A DNA stretch of 11,919 bases, taken from GCA-2733415 sp964608925. Its GTDB lineage: Bacteria; Bacteroidota; Bacteroidia; Flavobacteriales; Flavobacteriaceae. Shown here piece by piece: positions 1 through 7,445 of this stretch. The notes below the pieces were generated by a model, which saw nothing but the letters and a program-made list of their open reading frames with translations, was not told where the DNA came from and did no database searches. Every line of letters starts with the position of its first letter. Position 1 is the first letter of the stretch. The position numbers and the translations under genes are program-made. The stretch spans positions 1-11,919 of the forward strand of contig CAZSQD010000052.1 of the NCBI GenBank assembly GCA_964608925.1, written 5' to 3'.

Positions 1-75
1 GCGTTACCTAAAAAGGGTGCCACTACTGCCCCTAACACAAAAGTTACAGCGTCAAATTATACCAATTCAATTTAA
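1..75 (+). other. Possible 3' end of a plus-strand gene cut by the window edge
   Basis: Plus frame 1 is open from the first base to a TAA at 73-75 (24 codons, hydrophilic, ending Asn-Tyr-Thr-Asn-Ser-Ile). The stop sits inside an inverted repeat, as expected where two genes converge. Minus strand and plus frame 2 are also open over part of the stretch; the minus frame gives a hydrophobic peptide (VLGAVVAPFLGN) but has a TAA just upstream and no ATG. The stretch is too short to choose, and no product is recognised. Confidence 0.15.
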
Positions 76-102
76 TTGTGCATTTTGAATTTTAATTGGT
101 AT
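59..102. repeat. Inverted repeat with ATACCAATT / AATTGGTAT arms at the GHMP kinase 3' end
   Basis: A perfect 9-bp arm pair, 59-67 against 94-102, is followed inwards by further broken pairing (69-70 with 91-92, 72-73 with 88-89). The right arm overlaps the first base of the minus-strand stop triplet of the GHMP kinase. An AT-rich stem with only a weak T run after it could act as an inefficient terminator for either strand. The left-arm motif ATACCAATT recurs at 10258-10266, also between genes. Confidence 0.45.
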
Positions 103-1016
103 TACAATACCATGTCTTCAAAAGAGAAAATAGTAGTATATCCTTTAGCTTTAAAATAATTTAAATTTGAGATATGGTTTACAGTAACCATAATAAAATC
201 GCCACCCCAAGCACCTAAACTTTTAATACTTCCGTTAGTGTAATCTTTAAATAAGGTTTCACTAACGGTAGGAGTTTCAATTAGATTTGAAATAATATTT
301 TCATGTTGGTTTATCAAACTATTAAATTCAGTTATAGTAGCACATGTAATCAATTGTTGTGTAATGCTATTTATTACTTTAATTTGGTGTTGTTTGCTAG
401 TTGCGTTTAAGCTTTTATAGCGTTGAATGCCTAATTTGCTATCTTGTTTTTTGTTTAAATAAACAAAGTAAATTTGTTTTTTAAACTCAGGATCAAATAT
501 TAAATACTCAATAATTGGGTTGTTGTTATTACGTTTGTAGGTTAATGCGCCATTACTGTTTGCGCAGGCAATATCATAGCCACTACCGCCAAAAGATTGT
601 TGTAATAGCTCAAAGGCATTTACTTTTGCCCATTGAGCAATATTTGCAATTAAGGTAGAAGAACTTCCTAAACCAAAGTTGCGATTAAATGTAAGTTGTG
701 TGGTTACTAAATATCCTTGATTATTATTTAAAAACGTTGGGTTTAGTTTTTTGGCTACTTGTAAAATATGCAATAACGTTTGGTGTTCTTTATTGTTCTT
801 TGAAGTGTTTTTGAGCGTAATGTCAATTTGAGTTTCAAACCAAATTTGGTTTTGTTCATCAAAACTTTTCCAAATTAGGGTATTTCCATCAATAGATTTT
901 ATACTTAGGTATTGCCCTTTTTTTGTAGGTATAGCTAGAGCGGTAGCATTATTAAGCACCACATATTCGGCAGTTAATAATAATTTTCCGTGACTGTAAA
1001 ATACATTTGTTCTCAT
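102..1016 (-). CDS. GYDIA-family GHMP kinase, probable mevalonate-pathway kinase (phosphomevalonate kinase-like)
   Basis: A 304-residue cytoplasmic protein of the GHMP kinase superfamily. Three family motifs are visible: an N-terminal segment HGKLLLTAEYVVL (residues 9-21), the ATP-binding glycine/serine loop FGLGSSST (114-121), and a C-terminal motif KSLGAWGGDF (265-274). The name-giving GYDIA (146-150) lies in GGSGYDIACA. The first motif reads G-K-x-x-x-x-x-E-Y, as in phosphomevalonate kinases, rather than the G-E-H of mevalonate kinases, and SGYDIA resembles the SGxDxA segment of phosphomevalonate kinases. It is the last gene of an operon with HMG-CoA reductase, which supports a role in isoprenoid precursor synthesis. 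The family assignment is firm; the substrate is inferred. It is somewhat shorter than typical phosphomevalonate kinases. The ATG at 1016 is preceded by an A-rich stretch, not a Shine-Dalgarno site. Confidence 0.88.
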   Translation of the reverse strand: MRTNVFYSHGKLLLTAEYVVLNNATALAIPTKKGQYLSIKSIDGNTLIWKSFDEQNQIWFETQIDITLKNTSKNNKEHQTLLHILQVAKKLNPTFLNNNQGYLVTTQLTFNRNFGLGSSSTLIANIAQWAKVNAFELLQQSFGGSGYDIACANSNGALTYKRNNNNPIIEYLIFDPEFKKQIYFVYLNKKQDSKLGIQRYKSLNATSKQHQIKVINSITQQLITCATITEFNSLINQHENIISNLIETPTVSETLFKDYTNGSIKSLGAWGGDFIMVTVNHISNLNYFKAKGYTTIFSFEDMVL

Positions 1017-1032
1017 GTAGATAACTCTTTTT

Positions 1033-1110
1033 TTAAGTATGGGATCTTATTAAACAGGTATAAACTTCCTCCTCCCAAGGGAACGAGATATTATCTTTTG
1101 ACATGAACAT
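1033..1110 (-). CDS. Possible 25-residue small ORF between methyltransferase and GHMP kinase
   Basis: Within the 114-bp spacer, a minus-strand frame opens with ATG at 1110 (a second in-frame ATG at 1104) and ends with TAA at 1035-1033, 16 bases before the GHMP kinase start. The peptide contains FPWEEEVYTCLIRSHT. No homologue is recognised and there is no Shine-Dalgarno site before it; a short out-of-frame ORF (11 codons) starts just after the methyltransferase stop and overlaps it. The stretch is richer in G and C than typical intergenic sequence here. It may be a leader-like peptide, a decayed remnant or chance. Confidence 0.15.
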   Translation of the reverse strand: MFMSKDNISFPWEEEVYTCLIRSHT

Positions 1111-1130
1111 TGGGGAATTGACTCATTAGG

Positions 1131-2201
1131 CTATCGCCCCGCGATTAAAACCCAAAGTTCCACCTCCTCTTCAGCTCGCCAATGTTGATTTCGTTTGGTT
1201 TTATCTGAAGCTACTTTAACTTGTTTTGTTAAGCGTTTTTCTAATAAAAATCTACCGCCATCAGCTAATTCCTTCTCTATAGGGTGCTCTTTTGTTGCAT
1301 TTGTTATTTGTGCGATATTTGAAAAGATAACCACAAGTTTTCCTTCAGGTAAAAGTCTTTTTTTAGCTTCTTTAAAAAAATCAGGAAATAGGTTTTTAGG
1401 ATAATAAATAGCTTCATCAATATTTTCTATGTCTTGAGTTGCGGGTAACCAAGGCGGATTAAAAACAATTAATTCCGTTTGTTTTTCCCACTTCCCAAAA
1501 AGGTGACCAAAATCTAATTCAATTTTTCGGGATAACTTGGTGTCTCCCATAAACTCTTTCAATCCAATAATTGAATTTGGGTTGGTATCCGTTCCAAAAA
1601 CTTTTTGAAATCCATGCTTCATCATTTGTAGCGTAAGTACTCCGCTCCCAATACCAACGTCTATTGCTGATTTTTTAGACCCTTCATAGCGTTTTAGCCA
1701 ATTATCAAAAAGTATTAAATGGTCAAAACGTGTAGGAAAGTAAGTGCCGTAATAAGGATGTGTTTTATTGCGAAGTACAGGTGTGGTAACGCCGTTTTTA
1801 TACCATTGCCAAGAACTATTGAGCCCTTGTACTTGAGAAAATGTTAATAAAAAATCACTGGTTTCGGGATATAATTTTTCAAACCAACCAATTGAAGGTG
1901 CTTTTTTGACTGCCAATTTATGGTCTGCAATTTCTATTAAGATAAGACTTGATAATTTATGGTATTCAGCCCTATATTTTCGTTGTTCCTGAAAAGTTTT
2001 ATTGGGTAGTTTGTTGCTTAAATATGTCCTAATCTCTTTAAGAAGGGTTAGTCCGTTACTGAAAAAATCAGTTATTAGTACGAAATTTCCATTCTCTAAA
2101 ACTTTAATTGTGTCCAAAACATTTGTACCACGTTTAAATGCTATTGTTTTTTTAACAGAAGTAATTGCTTCGGGTTTGTTAATTTTTATAGTTGTAATCA
2201 T
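1131..2201 (-). CDS. Class I SAM-dependent methyltransferase (N6-adenine / N5-glutamine type fold)
   Basis: A 356-residue soluble protein. The second half is a Rossmann-type methyltransferase: SAM-binding motif I is DVGIGSG (181-187), the acidic residue ending strand 2 is probably D205 in GTDTNPNS, and the catalytic motif is FNPPW (247-251), the NPPY-like signature of enzymes that methylate exocyclic amino groups of adenine or guanine, or glutamine side chains. The first roughly 150 residues match no domain I recognise and probably bind the substrate. The substrate (rRNA, tRNA, protein or small molecule) cannot be read from the sequence. The ATG overlaps the TGA of HMG-CoA reductase in an ATGA, so translation is probably coupled and the two are co-transcribed. 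No membrane segment or signal peptide is present. Confidence 0.85.
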   Translation of the reverse strand: MITTIKINKPEAITSVKKTIAFKRGTNVLDTIKVLENGNFVLITDFFSNGLTLLKEIRTYLSNKLPNKTFQEQRKYRAEYHKLSSLILIEIADHKLAVKKAPSIGWFEKLYPETSDFLLTFSQVQGLNSSWQWYKNGVTTPVLRNKTHPYYGTYFPTRFDHLILFDNWLKRYEGSKKSAIDVGIGSGVLTLQMMKHGFQKVFGTDTNPNSIIGLKEFMGDTKLSRKIELDFGHLFGKWEKQTELIVFNPPWLPATQDIENIDEAIYYPKNLFPDFFKEAKKRLLPEGKLVVIFSNIAQITNATKEHPIEKELADGGRFLLEKRLTKQVKVASDKTKRNQHWRAEEEVELWVLIAGR

Positions 2202-3520
2202 GAGTTTAATTTTCTAATTTCTTCAAATTTATTTATAACATCACGGTGTGTTACCGTTTTTCCTTCAAAATAGTTAGCAACAGTTGCTTTTTCGGTAGCA
2301 GTTGCTTCTAGTTGGTTTAAAATATTCATTAAGTGCATTTTCATGTGTCCTTTTTGAATTCCTGTTGTAGTTAAGGAATTTAGTGCGCCAAAATTTTGTG
2401 CTAAACCTGCAACGGCAACAATTTGCATTAATTCTTTTGCATTGGGTTTTCCTAAAATTTCTAATGCTAATTTTACTAAAGGATGCAATTTGGTTAAACC
2501 GCCAACTGTACCTAGCGCTAAAGGGATTTCAATCCAAAATTTAAATATTCCGTTTTCAATGCTTGCGTGGGTTAAGCTACTGTATTGCTCGTTTCTTGCA
2601 GCGTAAGCATGTACGCCAGCTTCTACAGCTCTAAAATCATTACCCGTAGCTAAAACAACTGCATCAATACCATTCATGATACCTTTATTGTGTGTTACTG
2701 CTCGGTACGGTTCAATTTCGGCAATTTTTACAGCAGTGATGAATTTTTTAGCAAATTCTTCACCACTAATAGTATCTGTTTTTAAATCTTCAACAGGGCA
2801 AGAAACACTTGCTTTTACCAAACAATTTGGCACATAGTTGGATAAGATACTCATTACAATGTTAATGTTTTTATCAGTTTCAGAAAAAGGAGTATAAAGT
2901 AATGCTTCTTGTTTAAAGGTTTTTGCAAATTGCTCCAAGCAAGAATTAATAAAATTGGCGCCCATTGCATCAAGAGTTTCAAACTCACAATGTATTTGGT
3001 AGTAGTTTTTTAATTTATGGCTTTTATCTTTTAAAGTAATACCTGTAATTCCGCCACCACGTTTTTCCATGTTTTGAGTAATGGATTGTGTGCTGTGCAT
3101 TAGTTTTGGTACTACTTGCTTAAAAAAAGCACTTAGTTTTTTAGTACAACCTTCGTATAAAAAATGCACCTGACCAATTTTTGTAGTGCTAATAACTTCT
3201 GTTTTAAAACCACCTCTATCATACCAAAATTTAGCAGCTTTACTGGCCGCGGCAACTACGGAACTTTCTTCAATAGCCATGGGTATAGTATGTAGTTTTC
3301 CGTTAATTAAAAAATTAGGAGCAACGCCAAACGGTAAATAATAGTTGGTAATGGTATTTTCTATAAACTCATCATGTAATTGTTGTAGTTTTTCATCTTC
3401 ATTCCAATATTTTCGAATCATTAACTCGGCATTGGGATTGTTTTTAAAAAATGAAGTAACAATCCACGAAACTTTTTCGTTTTTTGATAATTTAGAAAAT
3501 CCTTTTACTGGTTTTATCAT
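2198..3520 (-). CDS. mvaA: Hydroxymethylglutaryl-CoA reductase, class II
   Basis: A 440-residue soluble HMG-CoA reductase, interconverting HMG-CoA and mevalonate with a nicotinamide cofactor; in this operon the expected direction is mevalonate formation. Conserved catalytic positions are visible: glutamate in IEESSVVAAAS (84-94), lysine K279 in HNKGIMNGIDAV, aspartate D295 in GNDFRA, and histidine H392 in QKGHMKMH. DAMGAN (184-189) is the cofactor-binding motif of class II enzymes. There is no N-terminal membrane domain, and the length fits bacterial class II enzymes (about 430 residues). Automatic annotation often calls this class 'degradative'; the neighbouring GHMP kinase argues for biosynthesis. 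It is the first gene of a minus-strand operon, with a TAnnTTTG promoter box about 25 bases upstream of its ATG and a 4-bp overlap with the next gene. Confidence 0.95.
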   Translation of the reverse strand: MIKPVKGFSKLSKNEKVSWIVTSFFKNNPNAELMIRKYWNEDEKLQQLHDEFIENTITNYYLPFGVAPNFLINGKLHTIPMAIEESSVVAAASKAAKFWYDRGGFKTEVISTTKIGQVHFLYEGCTKKLSAFFKQVVPKLMHSTQSITQNMEKRGGGITGITLKDKSHKLKNYYQIHCEFETLDAMGANFINSCLEQFAKTFKQEALLYTPFSETDKNINIVMSILSNYVPNCLVKASVSCPVEDLKTDTISGEEFAKKFITAVKIAEIEPYRAVTHNKGIMNGIDAVVLATGNDFRAVEAGVHAYAARNEQYSSLTHASIENGIFKFWIEIPLALGTVGGLTKLHPLVKLALEILGKPNAKELMQIVAVAGLAQNFGALNSLTTTGIQKGHMKMHLMNILNQLEATATEKATVANYFEGKTVTHRDVINKFEEIRKLNS

Positions 3521-3545
3521 GGGAGTTTTGCATATAAAATAGTTA

Positions 3546-3574
3546 CAAAGGTAGTCAATAAATGTACTTTAAAA
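3546..3574 (-). promoter_or_regulatory. Predicted Bacteroidota-type promoter of the HMG-CoA reductase operon
   Basis: On the minus strand TACCTTTG (3553 down to 3546) matches the Bacteroidota -7 consensus TAnnTTTG exactly. A T-rich element (TTTT, 3574-3571) lies 17 bases upstream, where the -33 TTTG element is expected, but it is not a perfect match. Transcription would start near 3540, giving a leader of about 20 bases before the ATG at 3520. Confidence 0.55.
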
Positions 3575-3609
3575 TCACTTTTCACTTTTCGCTTTTCGCT
3601 TTTCACTTT
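3575..3609 (+). repeat. Five tandem copies of a 7-bp repeat TC(A/G)CTTT
   Basis: Five uninterrupted units occupy the divergent intergenic region: TCACTTT twice, TCGCTTT twice, TCACTTT once, followed by a T run to 3613. On the minus strand the array directly abuts the predicted -33 region of the HMG-CoA reductase promoter; on the plus strand it ends 57 bases before the dipeptidyl peptidase start. Copy-number change by slippage would alter the DNA upstream of either promoter without affecting a reading frame. Confidence 0.85.
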
Positions 3610-3666
3610 TTTTAGAGTATATTGTACGCTTTAAAAGAATTTTATAATCATTACAAACCCTAAATA

Positions 3667-5832
3667 ATGAAGAAGATAATCTTAATTTGTAGTTTTTTAA
3701 TTGTTGCAATAGCATCAGTAACTGCTCAAAATAAACAATTTACGCTAGAAGAAATTTGGGGAGGAGAGTTTAGATCATCATACATGGATGCGCTAAACGC
3801 TATGAACGATGGTAAACATTATTCGGTTTTAAATTTTGATAGGGATGCAAAAACCACTTCTGTAGACAAGTATAGCTATAAAACGTTAGAAAAAGTGGCT
3901 ACTTTAGTAAATTCGGCAACTATTGAGCAAATCCCTTATTTTTCAAGTTATACATTTAATGCTAATGAAACTAAAATTTTATTAGCAACGGAAGTCGCTT
4001 CTATTTTCAGGCATTCATCTGTAGGTAAATATTATATTTACGATATTACTACTAAGCAAACAGTGCTTTTATCAGCAAATAAAATACAAGAACCTACTTT
4101 TTCTCCAGATGGGAATAAAATTGCGTATGTGTTTGAAAACAATGTGTATTTTAAAAACATAGTGACTAACCAAGAAGTTCAAGTGACTACGGATGGTAAA
4201 AAAGGGGAGATTATTAATGGTGTAACGGATTGGGTTTATGAGGAAGAATTTGCTTTTGTGCGCGCTTTTGAATGGAATAAAACCAGTACTACTTTAGCCT
4301 ATTTACGTTTTAATGAAACGGATGTTCCTGAATTTTCTATGGATATGTATGGTAAAAAACTATATCCACGTCAAGAGCGTATTAAATATCCTAAAGCAGG
4401 AGAAAAAAATGCAACGGTAGCGTTACACTTATACAACATAGCTTCAAAAAATAGCACAAAAATTGCATTGGGTGATTATGAGTATATACCAAGAATCAAA
4501 TGGACAAATGATGCCAATGAATTATCGGTAATTACTATGAATCGTCATCAAAACGATTTAAAATTACAGTTTGTAAACACCGTTACCAACACTGCAAAAA
4601 CTATTTTACACGAAACCGACAAAGCTTACATTGATATTACGGATAACTTAACTTTTTTAAATGATAATAGCTTTATTTGGACTAGTGAAAAGGATGGGTA
4701 TAATCATATTTATCATTACAATAAACAAGGACGTTTATTAAAACAAGTAACTAACGGAAGCTGGGAAGTAACTAATTATTACGGTTTCAATGAGAAAAAA
4801 GGGAAAATTTATTACCAATCTGTAGAAAACGGAAGTATTAATAGAGATGTGTATGCAATTGGGTTAAACGGGAAAAAGAAAAAGCGATTGTCTAAAAAAA
4901 CAGGGACAAATAGGGCAGCCTTTAGTGCCGATTTTTCTTATTATATCAACACCTTTTCAAACAGTACAACGCCAAATGAGTTTACTTTAAATGATGCGTC
5001 TTGCGGGAAAGTAATTAAAAACATTAAGGATAATAAAGAGTTACAAGAAAAAGTAGCGCAGTATAATTTTTCAAACAAAGAATATTCTACGATCAATATC
5101 AACGGTAACGATTTAAATATGTGGATGATAAAACCTGCTAATTTTGATGCAAAAAAAGAATATCCATTATTTATGTATCAATATTCAGGTCCTGGAAGTC
5201 AACAAGTAGCAAACCGTTGGAACGGAGCAAACGACTATTGGTATTACCTATTGGCGCAAGAGGGTTATATTATAGTTTGTGTTGATGGTAGAGGAACAGG
5301 TTTTAAAGGAGCAGAATTTAAAAAATGCACACAAAAAGAATTGGGTAAATTTGAGGTAGAAGATCAAATTGAAATTGCTAAAAAATTAGGAACTAAAAAA
5401 TATATTGATGCTAAGCGTATTGGTATTTGGGGCTGGAGTTATGGAGGTTTTATGTCGTCAAACTGTTTGTTTCAAGGAGCGGACACCTTTAAAATGGCAA
5501 TAGCCGTGGCGCCAGTAACTTCTTGGCGTTTTTATGATAGCATTTATACAGAGCGTTATATGCAAACCCCGCAAGAAAATGAAAACGGATACGATCAAAA
5601 CTCACCTATTACACATGTAGATAAGTTAAAAGGAAACTTTTTATTAATACACGGTAGTGGAGATGATAATGTACACGTGCAAAATACTATGCGTATGGTA
5701 GAGGCATTAATTCAGGCAGATAAGCAGTTTGAGTGGATGGTTTACCCAGACAAGAATCATGGAATTTATGGCGGTAACACGCGTTTGCATTTGTATAAAA
5801 AGATGACGAAATTTATTAAAGATAATTTATAA
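3667..5832 (+). CDS. dpp4: Dipeptidyl peptidase IV (S9B family serine peptidase), secreted
   Basis: A 721-residue exopeptidase that removes Xaa-Pro (or Xaa-Ala) dipeptides from peptide N-termini. It begins with a signal peptide (MKKIILICSFLIVAIASVTA, cleavage near residue 20), so it acts in the periplasm or is anchored outside. A β-propeller domain (roughly residues 60-450) is followed by an α/β-hydrolase domain (roughly 500-721). Catalytic residues are visible: S591 in GWSYGG, D666 in HGSGDDNVH, and H698 in KNHGIYGG. The glutamate pair that binds the substrate amino terminus is in DWVYEEEF (188-195; E193 and E194 align with E205 and E206 of human DPP4). The length matches Porphyromonas and flavobacterial DPP IV. 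It is the first gene of a three-gene operon with two peptide transporters, suggesting hydrolysis followed by uptake. All key residues are intact. Confidence 0.96.
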   Translation: MKKIILICSFLIVAIASVTAQNKQFTLEEIWGGEFRSSYMDALNAMNDGKHYSVLNFDRDAKTTSVDKYSYKTLEKVATLVNSATIEQIPYFSSYTFNANETKILLATEVASIFRHSSVGKYYIYDITTKQTVLLSANKIQEPTFSPDGNKIAYVFENNVYFKNIVTNQEVQVTTDGKKGEIINGVTDWVYEEEFAFVRAFEWNKTSTTLAYLRFNETDVPEFSMDMYGKKLYPRQERIKYPKAGEKNATVALHLYNIASKNSTKIALGDYEYIPRIKWTNDANELSVITMNRHQNDLKLQFVNTVTNTAKTILHETDKAYIDITDNLTFLNDNSFIWTSEKDGYNHIYHYNKQGRLLKQVTNGSWEVTNYYGFNEKKGKIYYQSVENGSINRDVYAIGLNGKKKKRLSKKTGTNRAAFSADFSYYINTFSNSTTPNEFTLNDASCGKVIKNIKDNKELQEKVAQYNFSNKEYSTININGNDLNMWMIKPANFDAKKEYPLFMYQYSGPGSQQVANRWNGANDYWYYLLAQEGYIIVCVDGRGTGFKGAEFKKCTQKELGKFEVEDQIEIAKKLGTKKYIDAKRIGIWGWSYGGFMSSNCLFQGADTFKMAIAVAPVTSWRFYDSIYTERYMQTPQENENGYDQNSPITHVDKLKGNFLLIHGSGDDNVHVQNTMRMVEALIQADKQFEWMVYPDKNHGIYGGNTRLHLYKKMTKFIKDNL

Positions 5833-5848
5833 AAACTAAACTAAAAAT

Positions 5849-7408
5849 ATGTCAACAACCACACTACAACCACATCAAAAAGAACTTTTTGGACACCCAA
5901 TAGGGCTTTACGTATTATTTTTTACTGAAATGTGGGAGCGTTTTTCTTATTATGGAATGCGAGCTTTATTAACGTTATATTTAGTAGAAAAAACAACCGC
6001 AGATAATCCAGGTTTAGGGTGGTTAGATTCGCAATCTATAATGCTTTATGGCTGGTACACCATGTTAGTTTATATAATGTCAATTCCAGGTGGAATGTTG
6101 GCAGATAAGTTTTTAGGACAAAAGAAAGCTGTAATGTATGGTGCAATACTATTAGTTGCAGGTCATGGAGTTTTAGCTATTGAAAACATGTGGGCTTTTT
6201 ATTCAGGACTAGGTTTAATTATTTTAGGTGTTGGGCTTTTAAAACCAAACATTTCAACTATGGTTGGAGGATTGTATGAAAAAGGAGATATACGAAGAGA
6301 TAAGGGGTTTTCTATTTTTTATATAGGGATTAATTTAGGTTCTTTATTAGCTACGTTTATTGTAGGTTATATAGGAGAAACTATTGGTTGGCATTATGGC
6401 TTTGGAATAGCAGGAATAGCAATGGTGTTAGGATTGATAGTTTATATGTATGGACAAAAATATTTAACGGAAGTAGGGAATAAGCCAACTAAAAACGATC
6501 AAAAAGATGACGTTTCTTTAGGTAAATTATTTTCAGATTTAGCACAATCACCAGTTCATTTACTGATTGTAGGTATTATTATTGCTTATGGAGTTTATGC
6601 AGGAATAACTTATTCAGGTATTGATAGTTGGGGTTATACAGCCTTATTTATATTTTTAGCTTTAGTGTCAGGAATGATGATGATGATATATAAAAACCTA
6701 GAAACTAATGTATTAAAAGATAGGTTTCTTGTTTTATTACTTTCTTTTTTAATTGTAATTGTTTTTTGGGGTGCATTTGAGCAGGCTGGTGGTTTAATGA
6801 GTATTTATACCAAACAAAAAACAGATAGAATGTTGTTCGGTTTTGAAATACCAGCTACATGGTTTCAGAGTTTAAATGCAGGGTTTATTATTTTATTAGC
6901 AGTTCCAATTGCCGGATATTGGGCGAAAATGAAATTGAAAGGTAAAGAAACATCTTCATTATTTAAAATGGCGCTTGGGACTATTATTATGGGTCTAGGT
7001 TTTATTTTCATGGTTTTTGCAGTAAACGAATTTAATGTAGAAGGTAGTTCCAGTATGAAATGGTTAGTTTTAGCATATTTATTCCATACAGTTGGTGAGC
7101 TTTGTGCCTCTCCAGTTGCGCTTTCATTTATTACAAAATTAGCACCAGTAAAATACGCTTCTTTAATGATGGGTGTTTATTTTGCAGCTTCTGGTTTAGG
7201 TAATAAAGTAGCAGGGATATTAGGAGAGAAAGCATCTGAATTTGGTGAGGAATCTATTTTTATTGGAATCGCAATTTTTACAGTAATATTTGGTTTATTA
7301 GTAATCGCACTATTAAAACCTCTAAAAAGATTAACACATGGAGCGGAAGATAACGAAGTAGAAATGCATACGGATGAAACAGAAGGCTTTGAATTAGCTG
7401 ACAATTAA
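5849..7408 (+). CDS. POT/PTR2-family proton-dependent oligopeptide transporter, standard length
   Basis: A 519-residue inner-membrane major facilitator protein importing di- and tripeptides with protons. The ExxER motif in helix 1 is intact (E27, E30, R31 in FTEMWERFSYYGMR), as are K132 in LLKPN (helix 4), the PTR2 signature FYIGINLGS (157-165), E311 in FWGAFEQAG (helix 7) and E417 in FHTVGELCASP (helix 10). The hydrophobic pattern fits the 14-helix bacterial layout with two additional helices between the N- and C-terminal bundles. The C-terminal tail (about 499-519) is acidic and cytoplasmic. It starts 16 bases after the peptidase stop, behind an A-rich leader, and is almost certainly co-transcribed. 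The substrates are probably the dipeptides released by the upstream peptidase, an inference from position. Confidence 0.95.
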   Translation: MSTTTLQPHQKELFGHPIGLYVLFFTEMWERFSYYGMRALLTLYLVEKTTADNPGLGWLDSQSIMLYGWYTMLVYIMSIPGGMLADKFLGQKKAVMYGAILLVAGHGVLAIENMWAFYSGLGLIILGVGLLKPNISTMVGGLYEKGDIRRDKGFSIFYIGINLGSLLATFIVGYIGETIGWHYGFGIAGIAMVLGLIVYMYGQKYLTEVGNKPTKNDQKDDVSLGKLFSDLAQSPVHLLIVGIIIAYGVYAGITYSGIDSWGYTALFIFLALVSGMMMMIYKNLETNVLKDRFLVLLLSFLIVIVFWGAFEQAGGLMSIYTKQKTDRMLFGFEIPATWFQSLNAGFIILLAVPIAGYWAKMKLKGKETSSLFKMALGTIIMGLGFIFMVFAVNEFNVEGSSSMKWLVLAYLFHTVGELCASPVALSFITKLAPVKYASLMMGVYFAASGLGNKVAGILGEKASEFGEESIFIGIAIFTVIFGLLVIALLKPLKRLTHGAEDNEVEMHTDETEGFELADN

Positions 7409-7445
7409 AATAAGAACATAAACTAAAAATAACTAAACTATAATT

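Noticed and set aside
1111..1140. GGGG (1112-1115) and CCCC (1137-1140) at the methyltransferase 3' end as a terminator hairpin
   Set aside because: The pairing is only four bases with a long loop, there is no T run, and the sequence overlaps the coding end.
3345..3542. A 65-codon plus-strand open frame over the start of HMG-CoA reductase
   Set aside because: It is antisense to well-conserved coding sequence, has a serine- and cysteine-rich composition typical of a shadow frame, and matches no family.
3622..3648. TTGTAC and TATAAT boxes before the dipeptidyl peptidase, resembling an E. coli sigma-70 promoter
   Set aside because: The spacing is 15 bases rather than 17, and the Bacteroidota housekeeping sigma factor uses a different -7 consensus; AT-rich DNA gives such matches often. 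No good TAnnTTTG box was found for this gene.
6673..6687. ATG-rich triplet run in the first transporter as a microsatellite
   Set aside because: It encodes four methionines within a membrane helix and is too short to suggest an unstable repeat.
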